Source: Bacteroidota bacterium (GTDB lineage Bacteria; Bacteroidota; Bacteroidia; 2-12-FULL-35-15). Taken from it: a stretch of DNA of 64,000 bases. The stretch is from positions 127,638 to 191,637 of the forward strand of contig JAOQAD010000037.1 in the NCBI GenBank assembly GCA_025963775.1, in the 5' to 3' direction. How positions within the stretch are numbered: the first letter of the stretch is position 1; the number at the start of each line of letters is the position of its first letter. The position numbers and the translations under genes were made by a program. Shown in pieces: positions 52,086-61,415 of the stretch. The notes below the pieces were generated by a model that was not told the DNA's origin, ran no database searches, and saw only the letters and a program-made list of their open reading frames with translations.

Positions 52086-54566
52086 TTATTCGTGCTTTTT
52101 TGCACATGCATCACCGCATGCTTTCATGCATTCTTCTTTTGTTTTGCAGCCATGTGTGCAGCCTTCCACGCAGGCTTTATCGCCGTGCATTTCCGCTCCT
52201 TCTTTGCAGCATGATTTTCCTGCAGTGCCTGCGTGCTCAACACACATTGCTTTTTGCTCCGGTGTGCATCCTACCGAATCGCAATACGCAGCGCATGCTT
52301 CTTTGGTCATGTGCATGCATTTCTCCATGTCACATTTCGGGTTCATTTCCATTTTGCAACAGGATTTCATTTCACCTGCGCCCATTTCGCACTCTGTTCC
52401 CATTTTGCATTTGTCCATTCCATCAGCAGAGTTCACTGCAATGTAAGGCGCAATTACCAATGATACGATCGACATCAATTTAATGAGGATGTTCATGGAA
52501 GGCCCGGAAGTATCCTTGAACGGATCTCCAACTGTATCGCCTGTAACGGATGCTTTGTGCGGCTCCGATTTTTTGTAGAACATTTCGCCGTTGATCAGCA
52601 CTCCTTTTTCGAATGATTTTTTAGCATTATCCCATGCACCACCTGCGTTGTTCTGGAAAATTCCCATCAGCACGCCGGATACGGTAACACCTGCAAGCAA
52701 TCCGCCGAGAATCTCAGCAGAGCTCACTTCGTGGAACAGGCCTTTTAAGCCAAAACCAACCAATAATGGAGTGATCAGCGCTATTGCACCCGGAAGGATC
52801 ATTTCGCGGATAGATGCTTTTGTGGAGATCTCCACGCATTTTTCATACTCAGGCTTTGCTTTGTATTCCATGATGCCCGGAATTTCGCGGAACTGGCGTC
52901 TTACTTCCTGCACCATGTCCATTGCAGCTTTACCAACCGCAGCGATACACAATGCGGAGAAAATGAACGGGATCATTGCACCAACGAACAATGCAGCCAG
53001 TACAGGCGCTTTGTATATGTCGATCGCAGAGATACCGGCCACACCAACGAATGCTGCAAATAATGCCAGTGAGGTCAATGCTGCCGAAGCGATCGCAAAT
53101 CCTTTTCCTGTAGCAGCGGTTGTATTTCCAACAGCATCCAGGTTATCGGTACGTTCACGCACTTCAGGAGGAAGCTGGCTCATTTCAGCGATACCGCCTG
53201 CGTTATCTGCGATAGGCCCGAAAGCATCGATCGCTAACTGCATAGCAGTGGTTGCCATCATACCTGCTGCTGCGATAGCAACACCATATAATCCTGCAAA
53301 AGCATAAGAGCAAACAATACCTGCAGCCAGTGTTAAGATCGGCACCACGGTGGATTTCATACCTACGGATAAACCGCCGATGATGTTGGTTGCATGCCCG
53401 GTGGATGATTGCTGGATAATTGAGTTAACAGGGCCTTTGCCCATTGCTGTATAATATTCGGTTACGATGCTCATGATGGCACCTACAACTGTTCCAACGA
53501 TAATAGCAGCAAAAACGCCTGTACGGGTGAATTCGTAGCCACGCAGGCTCAGGTGTTCAGGAAGCATGTAGTTCACTACAAAGTATGCTGCGATCACGGT
53601 AAGGAGCATGGATGACCAGTTACCTAAGTTCAACGCATTCTGAACGCTTGATTTTTCATCTTTAATACGTACGAAGAAAGTTCCGATGATCGAGAAAACG
53701 ATCCCGAGTCCGCAGATCACCATTGGCAATAAGATCGGGGACATTCCCTGGAAATTATCTGCAGAAGCATCGATCTCCTGTCCGAGTACCATTGTAGCAA
53801 GGATGGTAGCAACATACGAACCGAACAGATCGGCACCCATACCAGCCACGTCACCTACGTTATCTCCAACGTTATCGGCAATTGTAGCCGGGTTACGAAC
53901 GTCATCCTCAGGAATTCCTGCTTCCACTTTACCAACTAAATCCGCTCCAACGTCAGCAGCTTTGGTATAGATACCACCGCCAACACGTGCGAACAGCGCG
54001 ATCGACTCAGCACCAAGGGAGAACCCTGTAAGCACTTCGATCGCTGTTTTAACTGTATCAGGGCCCATGCCTGAAAAGATATTAAGGAATACAATGAACA
54101 AACCGCCTAATCCCAACACTGCCAAACCGGCAACACCAAGGCCCATAACGGTTCCGCCTGTGAACGAAACTTTGAGCGCCTGTGCAAGGCTTGTACGTGC
54201 AGCCTGTGTGGTGCGGACGTTTGCTTTGGTAGCAACCTTCATCCCTATGTATCCTGCTGTTGCAGAAAATACGGCACCTATAATAAATGCGATGCAGATG
54301 ATCCAGCTTGAGTGGATCTCTTTACCGTTCACTTCATGGATAGTTCCCGAATACGCTAATAAAACAGAGGCAAACAATACGAAAATGCTGAGCACTTTCC
54401 ATTCTGCCTTTAAAAAAGCCATTGCACCGTCGGCAATATAGCCGGCGAGTTCCTGCATCTTTGCATCACCCGGATCCTGTTTGCTTACCCAGGCACTCTT
54501 GATCGCCATTACCAGCAATCCTAAAACCCCTAATGCGGGTACTAAGTAAATTACGTATTCGTTCAT
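52086..54566 (-). CDS. hppA: membrane pyrophosphatase with Cys/Met-rich C-terminal tail
   Basis: This ion-pumping pyrophosphatase (826 residues from the ATG at 54566; the ORF-track start adds 19 unsupported residues) couples PPi hydrolysis to H+ and/or Na+ export. Active-site motifs are [38 protein letters not shown] and [35 protein letters not shown] carries Ala where K+-independent enzymes carry Lys, so K+ dependence is inferred. The family normally ends soon after [20 protein letters not shown]; here 112 residues follow with 18 Cys, about 12 Met and 5 His. The family's C-terminus faces outward, so the tail should be periplasmic and may bind metal. Confidence 0.93.
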   Translation of the reverse strand: MNEYVIYLVPALGVLGLLVMAIKSAWVSKQDPGDAKMQELAGYIADGAMAFLKAEWKVLSIFVLFASVLLAYSGTIHEVNGKEIHSSWIICIAFIIGAVFSATAGYIGMKVATKANVRTTQAARTSLAQALKVSFTGGTVMGLGVAGLAVLGLGGLFIVFLNIFSGMGPDTVKTAIEVLTGFSLGAESIALFARVGGGIYTKAADVGADLVGKVEAGIPEDDVRNPATIADNVGDNVGDVAGMGADLFGSYVATILATMVLGQEIDASADNFQGMSPILLPMVICGLGIVFSIIGTFFVRIKDEKSSVQNALNLGNWSSMLLTVIAAYFVVNYMLPEHLSLRGYEFTRTGVFAAIIVGTVVGAIMSIVTEYYTAMGKGPVNSIIQQSSTGHATNIIGGLSVGMKSTVVPILTLAAGIVCSYAFAGLYGVAIAAAGMMATTAMQLAIDAFGPIADNAGGIAEMSQLPPEVRERTDNLDAVGNTTAATGKGFAIASAALTSLALFAAFVGVAGISAIDIYKAPVLAALFVGAMIPFIFSALCIAAVGKAAMDMVQEVRRQFREIPGIMEYKAKPEYEKCVEISTKASIREMILPGAIALITPLLVGFGLKGLFHEVSSAEILGGLLAGVTVSGVLMGIFQNNAGGAWDNAKKSFEKGVLINGEMFYKKSEPHKASVTGDTVGDPFKDTSGPSMNILIKLMSIVSLVIAPYIAVNSADGMDKCKMGTECEMGAGEMKSCCKMEMNPKCDMEKCMHMTKEACAAYCDSVGCTPEQKAMCVEHAGTAGKSCCKEGAEMHGDKACVEGCTHGCKTKEECMKACGDACAKKHE

Positions 54567-54644
54567 AGTATCAGTTAAATTGTTTGTAGTTTGTTTCCAT
54601 TCCCTTAAACAGGAATTATCCATTTAAAGGGCTGCAAACTTAGG

Positions 54645-54676
54645 CAATTTTATCCTAAATATCAAAATTTGCCAAA
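54645..54676 (-). promoter_or_regulatory. candidate hppA promoter
   Basis: On the minus strand TTTG (54676-54673), 20 bp, then TAAAATTG (54652-54645, one mismatch to TAnnTTTG), about 80 bp before the ATG. Confidence 0.45.
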
Positions 54677-54728
54677 TAATTGATCTTCAAAAGAATAGAA
54701 AGAAAATGCAGGGGTGTGGCGCCCTGTT

Positions 54729-57029
54729 TTATTCAAGCGCACGCTTGTTGAACATGATGAAGCCGAAATGGAAAAGGATGGAAAAAGGGTCTTTCACCTG
54801 GTCGTAATAATTCACGCTGAAACACATCGGGCCAACCGGGGTATGCCAAACAATGGCGCCTGTGCCGATGTAATGCTGCAGGGCAAAAGGCTGCCCGTAA
54901 TCCACTTTCAGGTCTTCCCGCTTGATGAGCACCTCGTAAGGCTGGTAAATGTAGCCTTCAACGCGCAATTCAATGTTCTTGCGGATGTTCACCACAAATT
55001 TCAATCCGCCTGCAAGGTATTTATGTGTCCGGTAATTCTCGAGGAACACCGTTTTGCTGTCGGGCGTAGGCTGGAAAGCCGGAGCTGAAAGAATGCTGGA
55101 CGTGTAATTATTGAAGAGCGTTTGCGTGGAATAGGCGGCTTCGCCAAAGATGCCGATCTTGAGCGTTCCGCGCCTGTTGAAATAGCGCTCACCGGTCATT
55201 TTAAAGGTCACCCATTCATGGTAATTCCGGTAGCTGGTGAGCGTATCGATCACGGTGGTGGATCCCGGCTTGTTGGTTTCCAGCCCGTTCACATAGCGCA
55301 CGCGGATGTTCAGGAATTCGCCCTTGTTCGCGTATTGTTTCCGGTTCAGGGAATTGATCTCATAATAGGCCTGTGCGCTCGCCACATCAAAATCGGTGCG
55401 GTCGGCGGTATCCCGCTGTGAGAAACTGCTGGTCTGGTAATAATTATCGGTTATCTCTGCTATCCCCGCCCCTGTTACAATGCGGCCCTTCTTGCCTGTA
55501 GGGAAGCCCACATTCACTTCGCCATAAGTTTCGCGCTGCACAAGGTAAGCAGGCTTAATGTCTTCCCGGAAAGCGCTGCTGCTCTTGTAGTAATCCCATT
55601 TGTTCCAGACGAATACAGGCTCGACATACAGTGGCGTCCTTAAGGGGAAATCGAGACGGGCCTTCACCTGCACGGAGCTGTACAGCTTGCCGAAATAGGC
55701 ATTTGCCATCATGCCTGCGGCAAAGCGCCCGAGGTAATTGTACTGTACGCCGAGGTAGCCTTCGCTGATGGGCTTGTTCGAGAAATCGCCCCCGAAATAG
55801 GTCACAATGTTCCGCTCTTTTTTTATACGGAGATAAAGGTCATAAAAACCTGTCTGCGGATTGAACTTTGCCTTGGGATAAATGCTTTTGATCCTGTTGT
55901 CGGATGCCAGCCTGAAATAGCCTTCCTTGATGTCCTCAAAGCTCACGAGCTTATTCTTGTGGCGCAATACTTTGCGTGCATATTCCGATTGTTTTTTGTT
56001 CAGGCCTTCAATGTAGATCTGGTCGAACATGATCTTTGGCTGCTTCTCCTTGAACTGCTTGCGCTTTGCCGCGATCTCGATCGGCTCCACTCTTCTTTCA
56101 ACATATTGTTTGATGAAATCCATCTTGCGCATGGCTGCTGCATAGCCGCTGTCGATGATGGGCTCCACGTTGTTGAAATTGAACAGGCCCACATCGGTGA
56201 TCGGCTCTATGATCACGCCTGCTTCACACTGGATGGTGTAATCGGACCTGCTCTGGAGCATGCTTTTGATCTGCGAAAAAATATCATCTTCATTCGGGGG
56301 AGGATTGTTCCCCGTCACATTGCTGCCAATGATAAAATCGGGATAGAACTCATCGTACATCACATTCGAAGGGAAGTTGTTGTACAATCCGCCATCGTAC
56401 AATAATTTTCCATCCACCGTGATCGGCTTGATGTAAAAGGGATACGACATGGATGCCCTCACAGCTTCCGCGAGGTCGCCTTTGCCAAAGATGATGGATT
56501 TTTTCAGCTCAATGTCGGAAGCCACGCAACGGAAGGGCACGAAAAGACTGTCGAAATTATATTTTGCCGCAGCCGCTGCACCGCCAGCCAGCTCCATGGT
56601 TCCGAAGTCCATCGCGATCGGCGAAATGAGATTGGTAGGTAAAATGGAAGTGAGGCTTGAATCGGAAAGCTTGAAGGAGATCCAGGAAGCATTGTTATCG
56701 TCGCGCTTGAAATAGTAGGCAAATTTCTGATCGATGATCCCTTCCGACCAGTTCCTGAACTGCTCGCTTTTCACCATCTCCTCGATCTGGTCGGGCGAAT
56801 AGCCCATCGCGTACAGCGCACCGATGAGCGCTCCCATAGAAGTGCCGGTAATGTAATCGACCGGGATGTGATTTTCCTCGAGGGCTTTCAGCACACCGAT
56901 GTGCGCAATGCCGCTGGCTGCGCCGCCACTTAATACCAAGCCTACCTTCTGGGCATTTGCCCGGTGCTGTGAAAAGAGCAGCAAGGCCATTACCGGGAAA
57001 AGAAGCGCTGATCGCTTAAAAAACTTCAT
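54729..57029 (-). CDS. patatin-like phospholipase with POTRA and BamA-type barrel (PlpD-like)
   Basis: The 766-residue protein (ATG at 57029, signal peptide ending HRANAQ) has a patatin domain with oxyanion loop SGGAASGIAHIGVLKAL, nucleophile in GTSMGALIGALY and catalytic Asp in YDGGLYNNFP, then a POTRA-like segment (IMFDQIYIEGLNKKQSEYA) and a C-terminal 16-strand-type barrel ending IMFNKRALE. This is the layout of type Vd autotransporters such as PlpD; in Bacteroidota the patatin domain may stay attached at the outer membrane. Lipase activity is inferred from the Ser-Asp dyad. Confidence 0.92.
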   Translation of the reverse strand: MKFFKRSALLFPVMALLLFSQHRANAQKVGLVLSGGAASGIAHIGVLKALEENHIPVDYITGTSMGALIGALYAMGYSPDQIEEMVKSEQFRNWSEGIIDQKFAYYFKRDDNNASWISFKLSDSSLTSILPTNLISPIAMDFGTMELAGGAAAAAKYNFDSLFVPFRCVASDIELKKSIIFGKGDLAEAVRASMSYPFYIKPITVDGKLLYDGGLYNNFPSNVMYDEFYPDFIIGSNVTGNNPPPNEDDIFSQIKSMLQSRSDYTIQCEAGVIIEPITDVGLFNFNNVEPIIDSGYAAAMRKMDFIKQYVERRVEPIEIAAKRKQFKEKQPKIMFDQIYIEGLNKKQSEYARKVLRHKNKLVSFEDIKEGYFRLASDNRIKSIYPKAKFNPQTGFYDLYLRIKKERNIVTYFGGDFSNKPISEGYLGVQYNYLGRFAAGMMANAYFGKLYSSVQVKARLDFPLRTPLYVEPVFVWNKWDYYKSSSAFREDIKPAYLVQRETYGEVNVGFPTGKKGRIVTGAGIAEITDNYYQTSSFSQRDTADRTDFDVASAQAYYEINSLNRKQYANKGEFLNIRVRYVNGLETNKPGSTTVIDTLTSYRNYHEWVTFKMTGERYFNRRGTLKIGIFGEAAYSTQTLFNNYTSSILSAPAFQPTPDSKTVFLENYRTHKYLAGGLKFVVNIRKNIELRVEGYIYQPYEVLIKREDLKVDYGQPFALQHYIGTGAIVWHTPVGPMCFSVNYYDQVKDPFSILFHFGFIMFNKRALE

Positions 57030-57102
57030 AGGATGCTGTCTTGCAGCGACAAAGCTAAGAAGAATTAACTCAGAAAAAAACATTTAGTAAGAGTTCGGCC
57101 TT

Positions 57103-57900
57103 TTATTCCGGGGAGCCTGCAGCCGCTGTTAAACCGCTGAAATACGCAGGCGCTTTCAGCAAGCGGGAACCGTACCAGGAAAATAGTTCACCGTCCACAA
57201 CCATGACCTTTGCATCCGGCACTAATTCGCGGAATTCCAGGATGTGCTGCTCTTTGAAAGGATAAGGCTCTGAAGATAAAAGAATGAGCTCCGGCTTTGC
57301 TTCGAGGAGCTCTTCCCTGCTTACTTCCGGGTAACGGGAATCAAGGTTGGCAAATATATTTTCAAAACCGCAGAGCTTCATCATTTCATTGATAAAGGTA
57401 TCGTGGCCGGCAACCATGTAGGGCTTGCGCCAGATGAAATAGGCTGTTCTGAGATCTGAGACCCGCGTATGCTGGAATTGATAAAATTGGGATTCGATCC
57501 CGAGTTTCAGGTTAGTGGCTGCTTCATTTTTTCCAAGCAATGCGCCCATTGCGGCGATCATCTGCAATGCATCTTTCAATGTATAGATATCGCTCATCCA
57601 TACATTGTAATCTTTCATCAGCAATTCGATCTGCTCTTTTTCATTCTCTTCTTTGTTGCCGATAATGAGATCGGGCTGCAATGCTTTTATCTTTTCGAAA
57701 TCATATTTTTTGGTGCCACCCACACGTGTTTTTGTGCGGAACCATTCGTTGGGATGAATGCAGAATTTAGTGATCCCCACTACTTCATCGCGCAGTCCGA
57801 GGTCATACAGCAATTCCGTTTGGGAGGGAACGAGGGAAATGATCCTTTTTGGCGGGGAAGCCAGTTCGATTTTCCGGTTGAGCTGATCGGTGAAGATCAT
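57103..57900 (-). CDS. BtuF-like helical-backbone substrate-binding protein
   Basis: From the ATG at 57900 the protein has 265 residues: MIFTDQLNRKIELASPPKRI, SLVPSQTELLYDLGLRDEVV, ALQPDLIIGNKEENEKEQIE and a C-terminal lobe with YPEVSREELLEAKPELILLS. This is the periplasmic-binding fold of cobalamin/Fe-chelate ABC systems. No signal peptide or lipobox is present at any start, which is unusual for a transport binding protein; the ORF-track extension upstream is a translated REP-like repeat (CHPERNEMESKDLF). No ABC permease or ATPase lies next to it. Confidence 0.82.
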   Translation of the reverse strand: MIFTDQLNRKIELASPPKRIISLVPSQTELLYDLGLRDEVVGITKFCIHPNEWFRTKTRVGGTKKYDFEKIKALQPDLIIGNKEENEKEQIELLMKDYNVWMSDIYTLKDALQMIAAMGALLGKNEAATNLKLGIESQFYQFQHTRVSDLRTAYFIWRKPYMVAGHDTFINEMMKLCGFENIFANLDSRYPEVSREELLEAKPELILLSSEPYPFKEQHILEFRELVPDAKVMVVDGELFSWYGSRLLKAPAYFSGLTAAAGSPE

Positions 57901-57935
57901 TTTTGAGTTGTTTAATTTCAGGTTTGAATTAAAAA

Positions 57936-58068
57936 GATCCTTCGACTCCATTTCATTTCGCTCAGGATGACATTTGTTTGTCATTCCGGCCGAAGCGAAG
58001 GAATCTTATTCTGTGCCAAGGCAATGCTATGTTTGGAATAAGATCCCTCGGGCAAGCTCGGGATGACA
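57936..58068. repeat. cluster of REP-like elements
   Basis: A CTCCATTTCATTTCGCTCAG element (57936-57971) is followed by an inverted pair: TGTCATTCCGGCCGAAGCGA... (57979-58010) against ...GCAAGCTCGGGATGACA (58037-58068), imperfect over 32 bp. It separates the PLP enzyme and BtuF-like genes. Confidence 0.65.
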
Positions 58069-58105
58069 CACTGCTCCGACCCACACCTGGGGAATGACAA
58101 TAAAA

Positions 58106-59482
58106 TTACTTTGTCAGTGCGTTGATCACATCATGCCGTGTGATAATGTATGTTTTGTCGAGCTTAAAGTCTTTTACCAATACTGCCGGATTATTATCGG
58201 TGATCATTGCAGACAATGAATCCACCGGCGCTGAAATATCAACGAACGGGAAAGCAGGCTGCATGATGGATTCCACCATGTGAGTTTTCACATCAGGGTT
58301 GGCGATCACTTTGGCGAACATGAGGCTTTCGTTGAGCGAGCCGATGATCCTTCCGCCATTGGTGACAGGCACCTGCGAAATGTTCATTTTGCTCATCAGC
58401 TTCACGGCATTGCCGATTGTATCGTTGCTTTCTACAGTGATCAGCTTTCCATTGGTATTGTTGTTCACGAGGTCTTTCGCCACCAGTCCCTTTTTATCGA
58501 AGAATCCTTTTTCAAGCATCCATTCGTCGTTGAACATCTTTCCTAAATAACGCGTTCCATGATCGTGAAAGATCACAACAACCACATCACCTTCCTTCAG
58601 CTCATCTTTCAGCTGCATCAGTCCGGCCATTGCCGAACCAGCCGAATTTCCTGCAAAAATGCCTTCCTGCTTGGTGATCTCGCGGGTCATCATCGCCGCA
58701 TCCTTATCGGTCACTTTTTCAAAACGGTCGATCACATTGAAATCGACATTCGCAGGTAAAAAATCCTCCCCGATGCCTTCGGTGATGTACGGATAGATCT
58801 CATTTTTATCGAATACGCCTGTTTCCTTGTATTTCTTGAACACCGAACCGTAAGTATCGATCCCCCAGATCTTCACACCGGGATTTTTTTCCTTCAGATA
58901 TTTTCCGGTTCCGCAGATGGTTCCGCCGGTACCAACGCCCACTACAAGGTGTGTGATCTTTCCTTCTGTCTGTTCCCAGATCTCGGGGCCGGTCTGCTCA
59001 TAATGCGCCTGTGAATTGCTTAGATTATCATACTGGTTGGGCTTCCATGCATTCGGAACTTCCTTCACAAGGCGTGAAGAAACTGAATAATATGAGCGGG
59101 GATCTTCGGGATCAACGTCGGTCGGGCAAACGATCACATCCGCACCGAATGCGCGCAGTGCATCCACTTTTTCCTTCGACTGCTTATCTGTTGTAGTGAA
59201 GATACATTTGTATCCTTTAATGATGGCAGCAATTGCAAGTCCCATCCCGGTATTACCGCTGGTACCTTCAATGATGGTCCCGCCCGGCTTTAAGCGCCCG
59301 TCCTTTTCCGCATCTTCCACCATTTTCAGCGCCATGCGGTCTTTAATGGAGTTGCCGGGATTAAAGGTTTCCACTTTTGCATATACGGTGGCTTTCAGGC
59401 CTTTTGTAAGGTTATTGATGCGGACAAGAGGCGTGTTGCCGATTGTTTCGAGGATGTTGTTGCTTGCTTTTCTGAATGCCAT
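58106..59482 (-). CDS. PLP-dependent cystathionine beta-synthase/cysteine synthase with CBS pair
   Basis: The protein (458 residues from the ATG at 59482; the ORF-track start 46 codons upstream is outside the family) opens with ASNNILETIGNTPLVRINNL, then NPGNSIKDRMALKM with the PLP Lys, and EGTSGNTGMGLAIAAI. Two CBS domains occupy about 340-458 (DTIGNAVKLMSKMNISQVPV). This is the layout of cystathionine beta-synthase without the haem domain. It makes cystathionine from serine and homocysteine or acts as a cysteine synthase; the CBS pair suggests allosteric control. Confidence 0.92.
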   Translation of the reverse strand: MAFRKASNNILETIGNTPLVRINNLTKGLKATVYAKVETFNPGNSIKDRMALKMVEDAEKDGRLKPGGTIIEGTSGNTGMGLAIAAIIKGYKCIFTTTDKQSKEKVDALRAFGADVIVCPTDVDPEDPRSYYSVSSRLVKEVPNAWKPNQYDNLSNSQAHYEQTGPEIWEQTEGKITHLVVGVGTGGTICGTGKYLKEKNPGVKIWGIDTYGSVFKKYKETGVFDKNEIYPYITEGIGEDFLPANVDFNVIDRFEKVTDKDAAMMTREITKQEGIFAGNSAGSAMAGLMQLKDELKEGDVVVVIFHDHGTRYLGKMFNDEWMLEKGFFDKKGLVAKDLVNNNTNGKLITVESNDTIGNAVKLMSKMNISQVPVTNGGRIIGSLNESLMFAKVIANPDVKTHMVESIMQPAFPFVDISAPVDSLSAMITDNNPAVLVKDFKLDKTYIITRHDVINALTK

Positions 59483-59555
59483 GAGTTCTGCTTTTTTTCT
59501 GAGGATGCGAAAGTACGAAAAAAGAGGGATGTGGCAAACGGGAATGCAAGGGTGA

Positions 59556-59858
59556 TTATTTTTTGCGCCTGAATTTTTTCTTTGGATTTTTTCGGGTATC
59601 CCAAAACGCAAGTAATTCAATATGCCTGGGTTTTACCCGGTATAACAGCAAATTGTGTTTTGTGACTACAGCTTCACGGATATTATGTTTCCTGGATTGG
59701 CGAAACATTAGTGAATTTTCAGAGATATAGGAAATTATTTTGCTGCTGGCATTCACAAAGTTGGATACTTCGCGTTCGGTCCACTTATCCTGAAGGTAAA
59801 GTATTATTTTTTCAAAAGTATCCTCAGCTTCCGGAGTCCATTTTACTTCTTTAGCCAT
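59556..59858 (-). CDS. RelE/ParE family toxin
   Basis: The 100-residue basic protein has the ParE/RelE pattern: VKWTPEAEDTFEKIILYLQD at the start, then VTKHNLLLYRVKPRHIELLAFWDTRKNPKK, with RHIELLAFWDTR typical of the C-terminal strand. It overlaps the upstream antitoxin gene by 16 bp, the usual order (antitoxin first). ParE-type toxins block gyrase and RelE-type cut mRNA; the fold does not separate them here. Confidence 0.88.
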   Translation of the reverse strand: MAKEVKWTPEAEDTFEKIILYLQDKWTEREVSNFVNASSKIISYISENSLMFRQSRKHNIREAVVTKHNLLLYRVKPRHIELLAFWDTRKNPKKKFRRKK

Positions 59859-60076
59859 TTTTTATACTTTTTCATCACATCGCTATGGTTTTTCAACTCC
59901 CCTTTATCTGCCTGTTTTATTCCACGCTCAACCGATTGTTTTATATCAGCAGGCATCTCATCCCAAAAGTCGGAATCCTCTGTTTCAAAAAGAGCTTTGA
60001 TATGTTTGATCAAGGCTGTATTATTTGAATTTAAAAGTTGCTTTACTAATTCAACTTTAGTGACTGCTACATTCAT
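59843..60076 (-). CDS. antitoxin of the RelE/ParE pair
   Basis: The 77-residue protein is not of a family I can name, but it has the composition of an antitoxin: an N-terminal helix MNVAVTKVELVKQLLNSNN, an acidic middle (FETEDSDFWDEMPADIKQSV), and a basic C-terminal KKYKKWLKK that could wrap the toxin. Position immediately upstream with 16-bp overlap supports the pairing. Confidence 0.8.
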   Translation of the reverse strand: MNVAVTKVELVKQLLNSNNTALIKHIKALFETEDSDFWDEMPADIKQSVERGIKQADKGELKNHSDVMKKYKKWLKK

Positions 60077-60114
60077 TATTCTTAATTTATATATAAAGCA
60101 AATTTACAAATTTT

Positions 60115-61368
60115 TCAGCTAAACCTGATCGATTTCACCGGCGTAATTTTAGCGACGATAAAGCTCGGAACGATGAGCATGAGCAGGCAGCATACGAGTG
60201 TGCCTGCATTGAGCAGAAGAATAGTGGCCACATCAAGGTACACAGGCACAACAGAAATATAATACGTTTTCGGGTCGAGCGTAAAGAGCCCGAACTGCTG
60301 CTGCATGAGCGCAATGCCGATCCCGAGCAGGTTGCCCCAGAACAATCCTTTTCCGATGAGGTACAGGGCATTGTATAAAAACACCTGGCGGATGCTTTTA
60401 TTCTTCGCACCAAGCGCCTTCAGGATGCCGATCATATTGGTGCGTTCAAGGATGAGGATCAGTAGCACGGAGATCATATTGATCCCTGCAACGAGCAGCA
60501 TCAGCGTGATCACGATCACGGCATTCATATCCTGCAGGTCGAGCCAGGAGAACACGGTCGGGTTTGTTTCTTTAATGGTTTGCGCCACAAAGCCCTGCCC
60601 TGCAATAGCGTTCACCTCAGCGCCCAGCTCATCGATCTGTTTGTAATCGTTGATCGCGATCTCGAAGCCTCCCACCTGGTCTTCATTCCAGTAATTTAAT
60701 TTCCTGATCTGGCGGATATCCACCAAAGTGAGTTTTTTATCCACATCCTCATAACCGGTGTTGTAGATCCCGGAAATAAAAAATGTTTTCACACGCTGCT
60801 CGTAGCTTACATTTTCGGCGCTGTCGGTTCTCCGGATCAAAAAGTAGATCACCATTTTATCATCCAGCTTCAGCTCCAGCTTATCGGCAAGCAATTTAGA
60901 GATCACGATGCTGCGTGTTACGCCCGTATCACTCACGGTAAAGGTTTTTCCGGCGACAAGATTCTGTTCTATGAAGCTCCAGTCGTAATCCGCACCAATG
61001 CCTTTCAGCAGTACACCTTCATTATCCGTCTTCGTTTTAATGATCCCGCTTTTTGTGGCGTATGATTGAATGTGCCTGATCTGCGGAAGTTCTTTAAGGT
61101 CATCGAGAAAATCCTGCCGGCTGCTGATTGGCTGCGGCTCGTCGCTTACATTGTTGTCGTAATTGGTGATCTGGATGTGTGCGCCAAAGCCGATGAGCTT
61201 GTTCCGGATCTCTTTCTGGAAACCGCTCACAACCGCCAGCGTAAGGATCATCAGGGCCATGCCCAGCGCAATACTAAGCACCGACACCTTCATAATGGGG
61301 CGCGATAATTGATTACTGCCGGAAGATCCGAAAATGATCCGTTTTGCTATGAAGCGTTCGATGCTCAA
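60115..61368 (-). CDS. ABC transporter permease, LolC/LolE-FtsX type
   Basis: The 417-residue protein has an N-terminal helix (VLSIALGMALMILTLAVVSGF), a large periplasmic domain (about 50-270) and three C-terminal helices (VITLMLLVAGINMISVLLILILE, IGKGLFWGNLLGIGIAL, TILLLNAGTLVCCLLMLIVP). IGILKALGAKNKSIRQVFLY is the cytoplasmic coupling helix region typical of LolCE. A lipoprotein-release role is likely; no ATPase (LolD) or second subunit is adjacent, so the partner must be elsewhere. The start at 61368 is 47 bp from the divergent NamZ-type gene. Confidence 0.9.
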   Translation of the reverse strand: MSIERFIAKRIIFGSSGSNQLSRPIMKVSVLSIALGMALMILTLAVVSGFQKEIRNKLIGFGAHIQITNYDNNVSDEPQPISSRQDFLDDLKELPQIRHIQSYATKSGIIKTKTDNEGVLLKGIGADYDWSFIEQNLVAGKTFTVSDTGVTRSIVISKLLADKLELKLDDKMVIYFLIRRTDSAENVSYEQRVKTFFISGIYNTGYEDVDKKLTLVDIRQIRKLNYWNEDQVGGFEIAINDYKQIDELGAEVNAIAGQGFVAQTIKETNPTVFSWLDLQDMNAVIVITLMLLVAGINMISVLLILILERTNMIGILKALGAKNKSIRQVFLYNALYLIGKGLFWGNLLGIGIALMQQQFGLFTLDPKTYYISVVPVYLDVATILLLNAGTLVCCLLMLIVPSFIVAKITPVKSIRFS

Positions 61369-61415
61369 TTTTTATTAGCTTTGGGCTTTATACTACGGCA
61401 AAAGTACTATTTTAA

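Noticed and set aside
52591-53307. 238-residue plus-strand ORF opposite hppA
   Set aside because: Its sequence mirrors hppA codons (Ala/Ser/Thr/Pro-rich) and shows no independent features.
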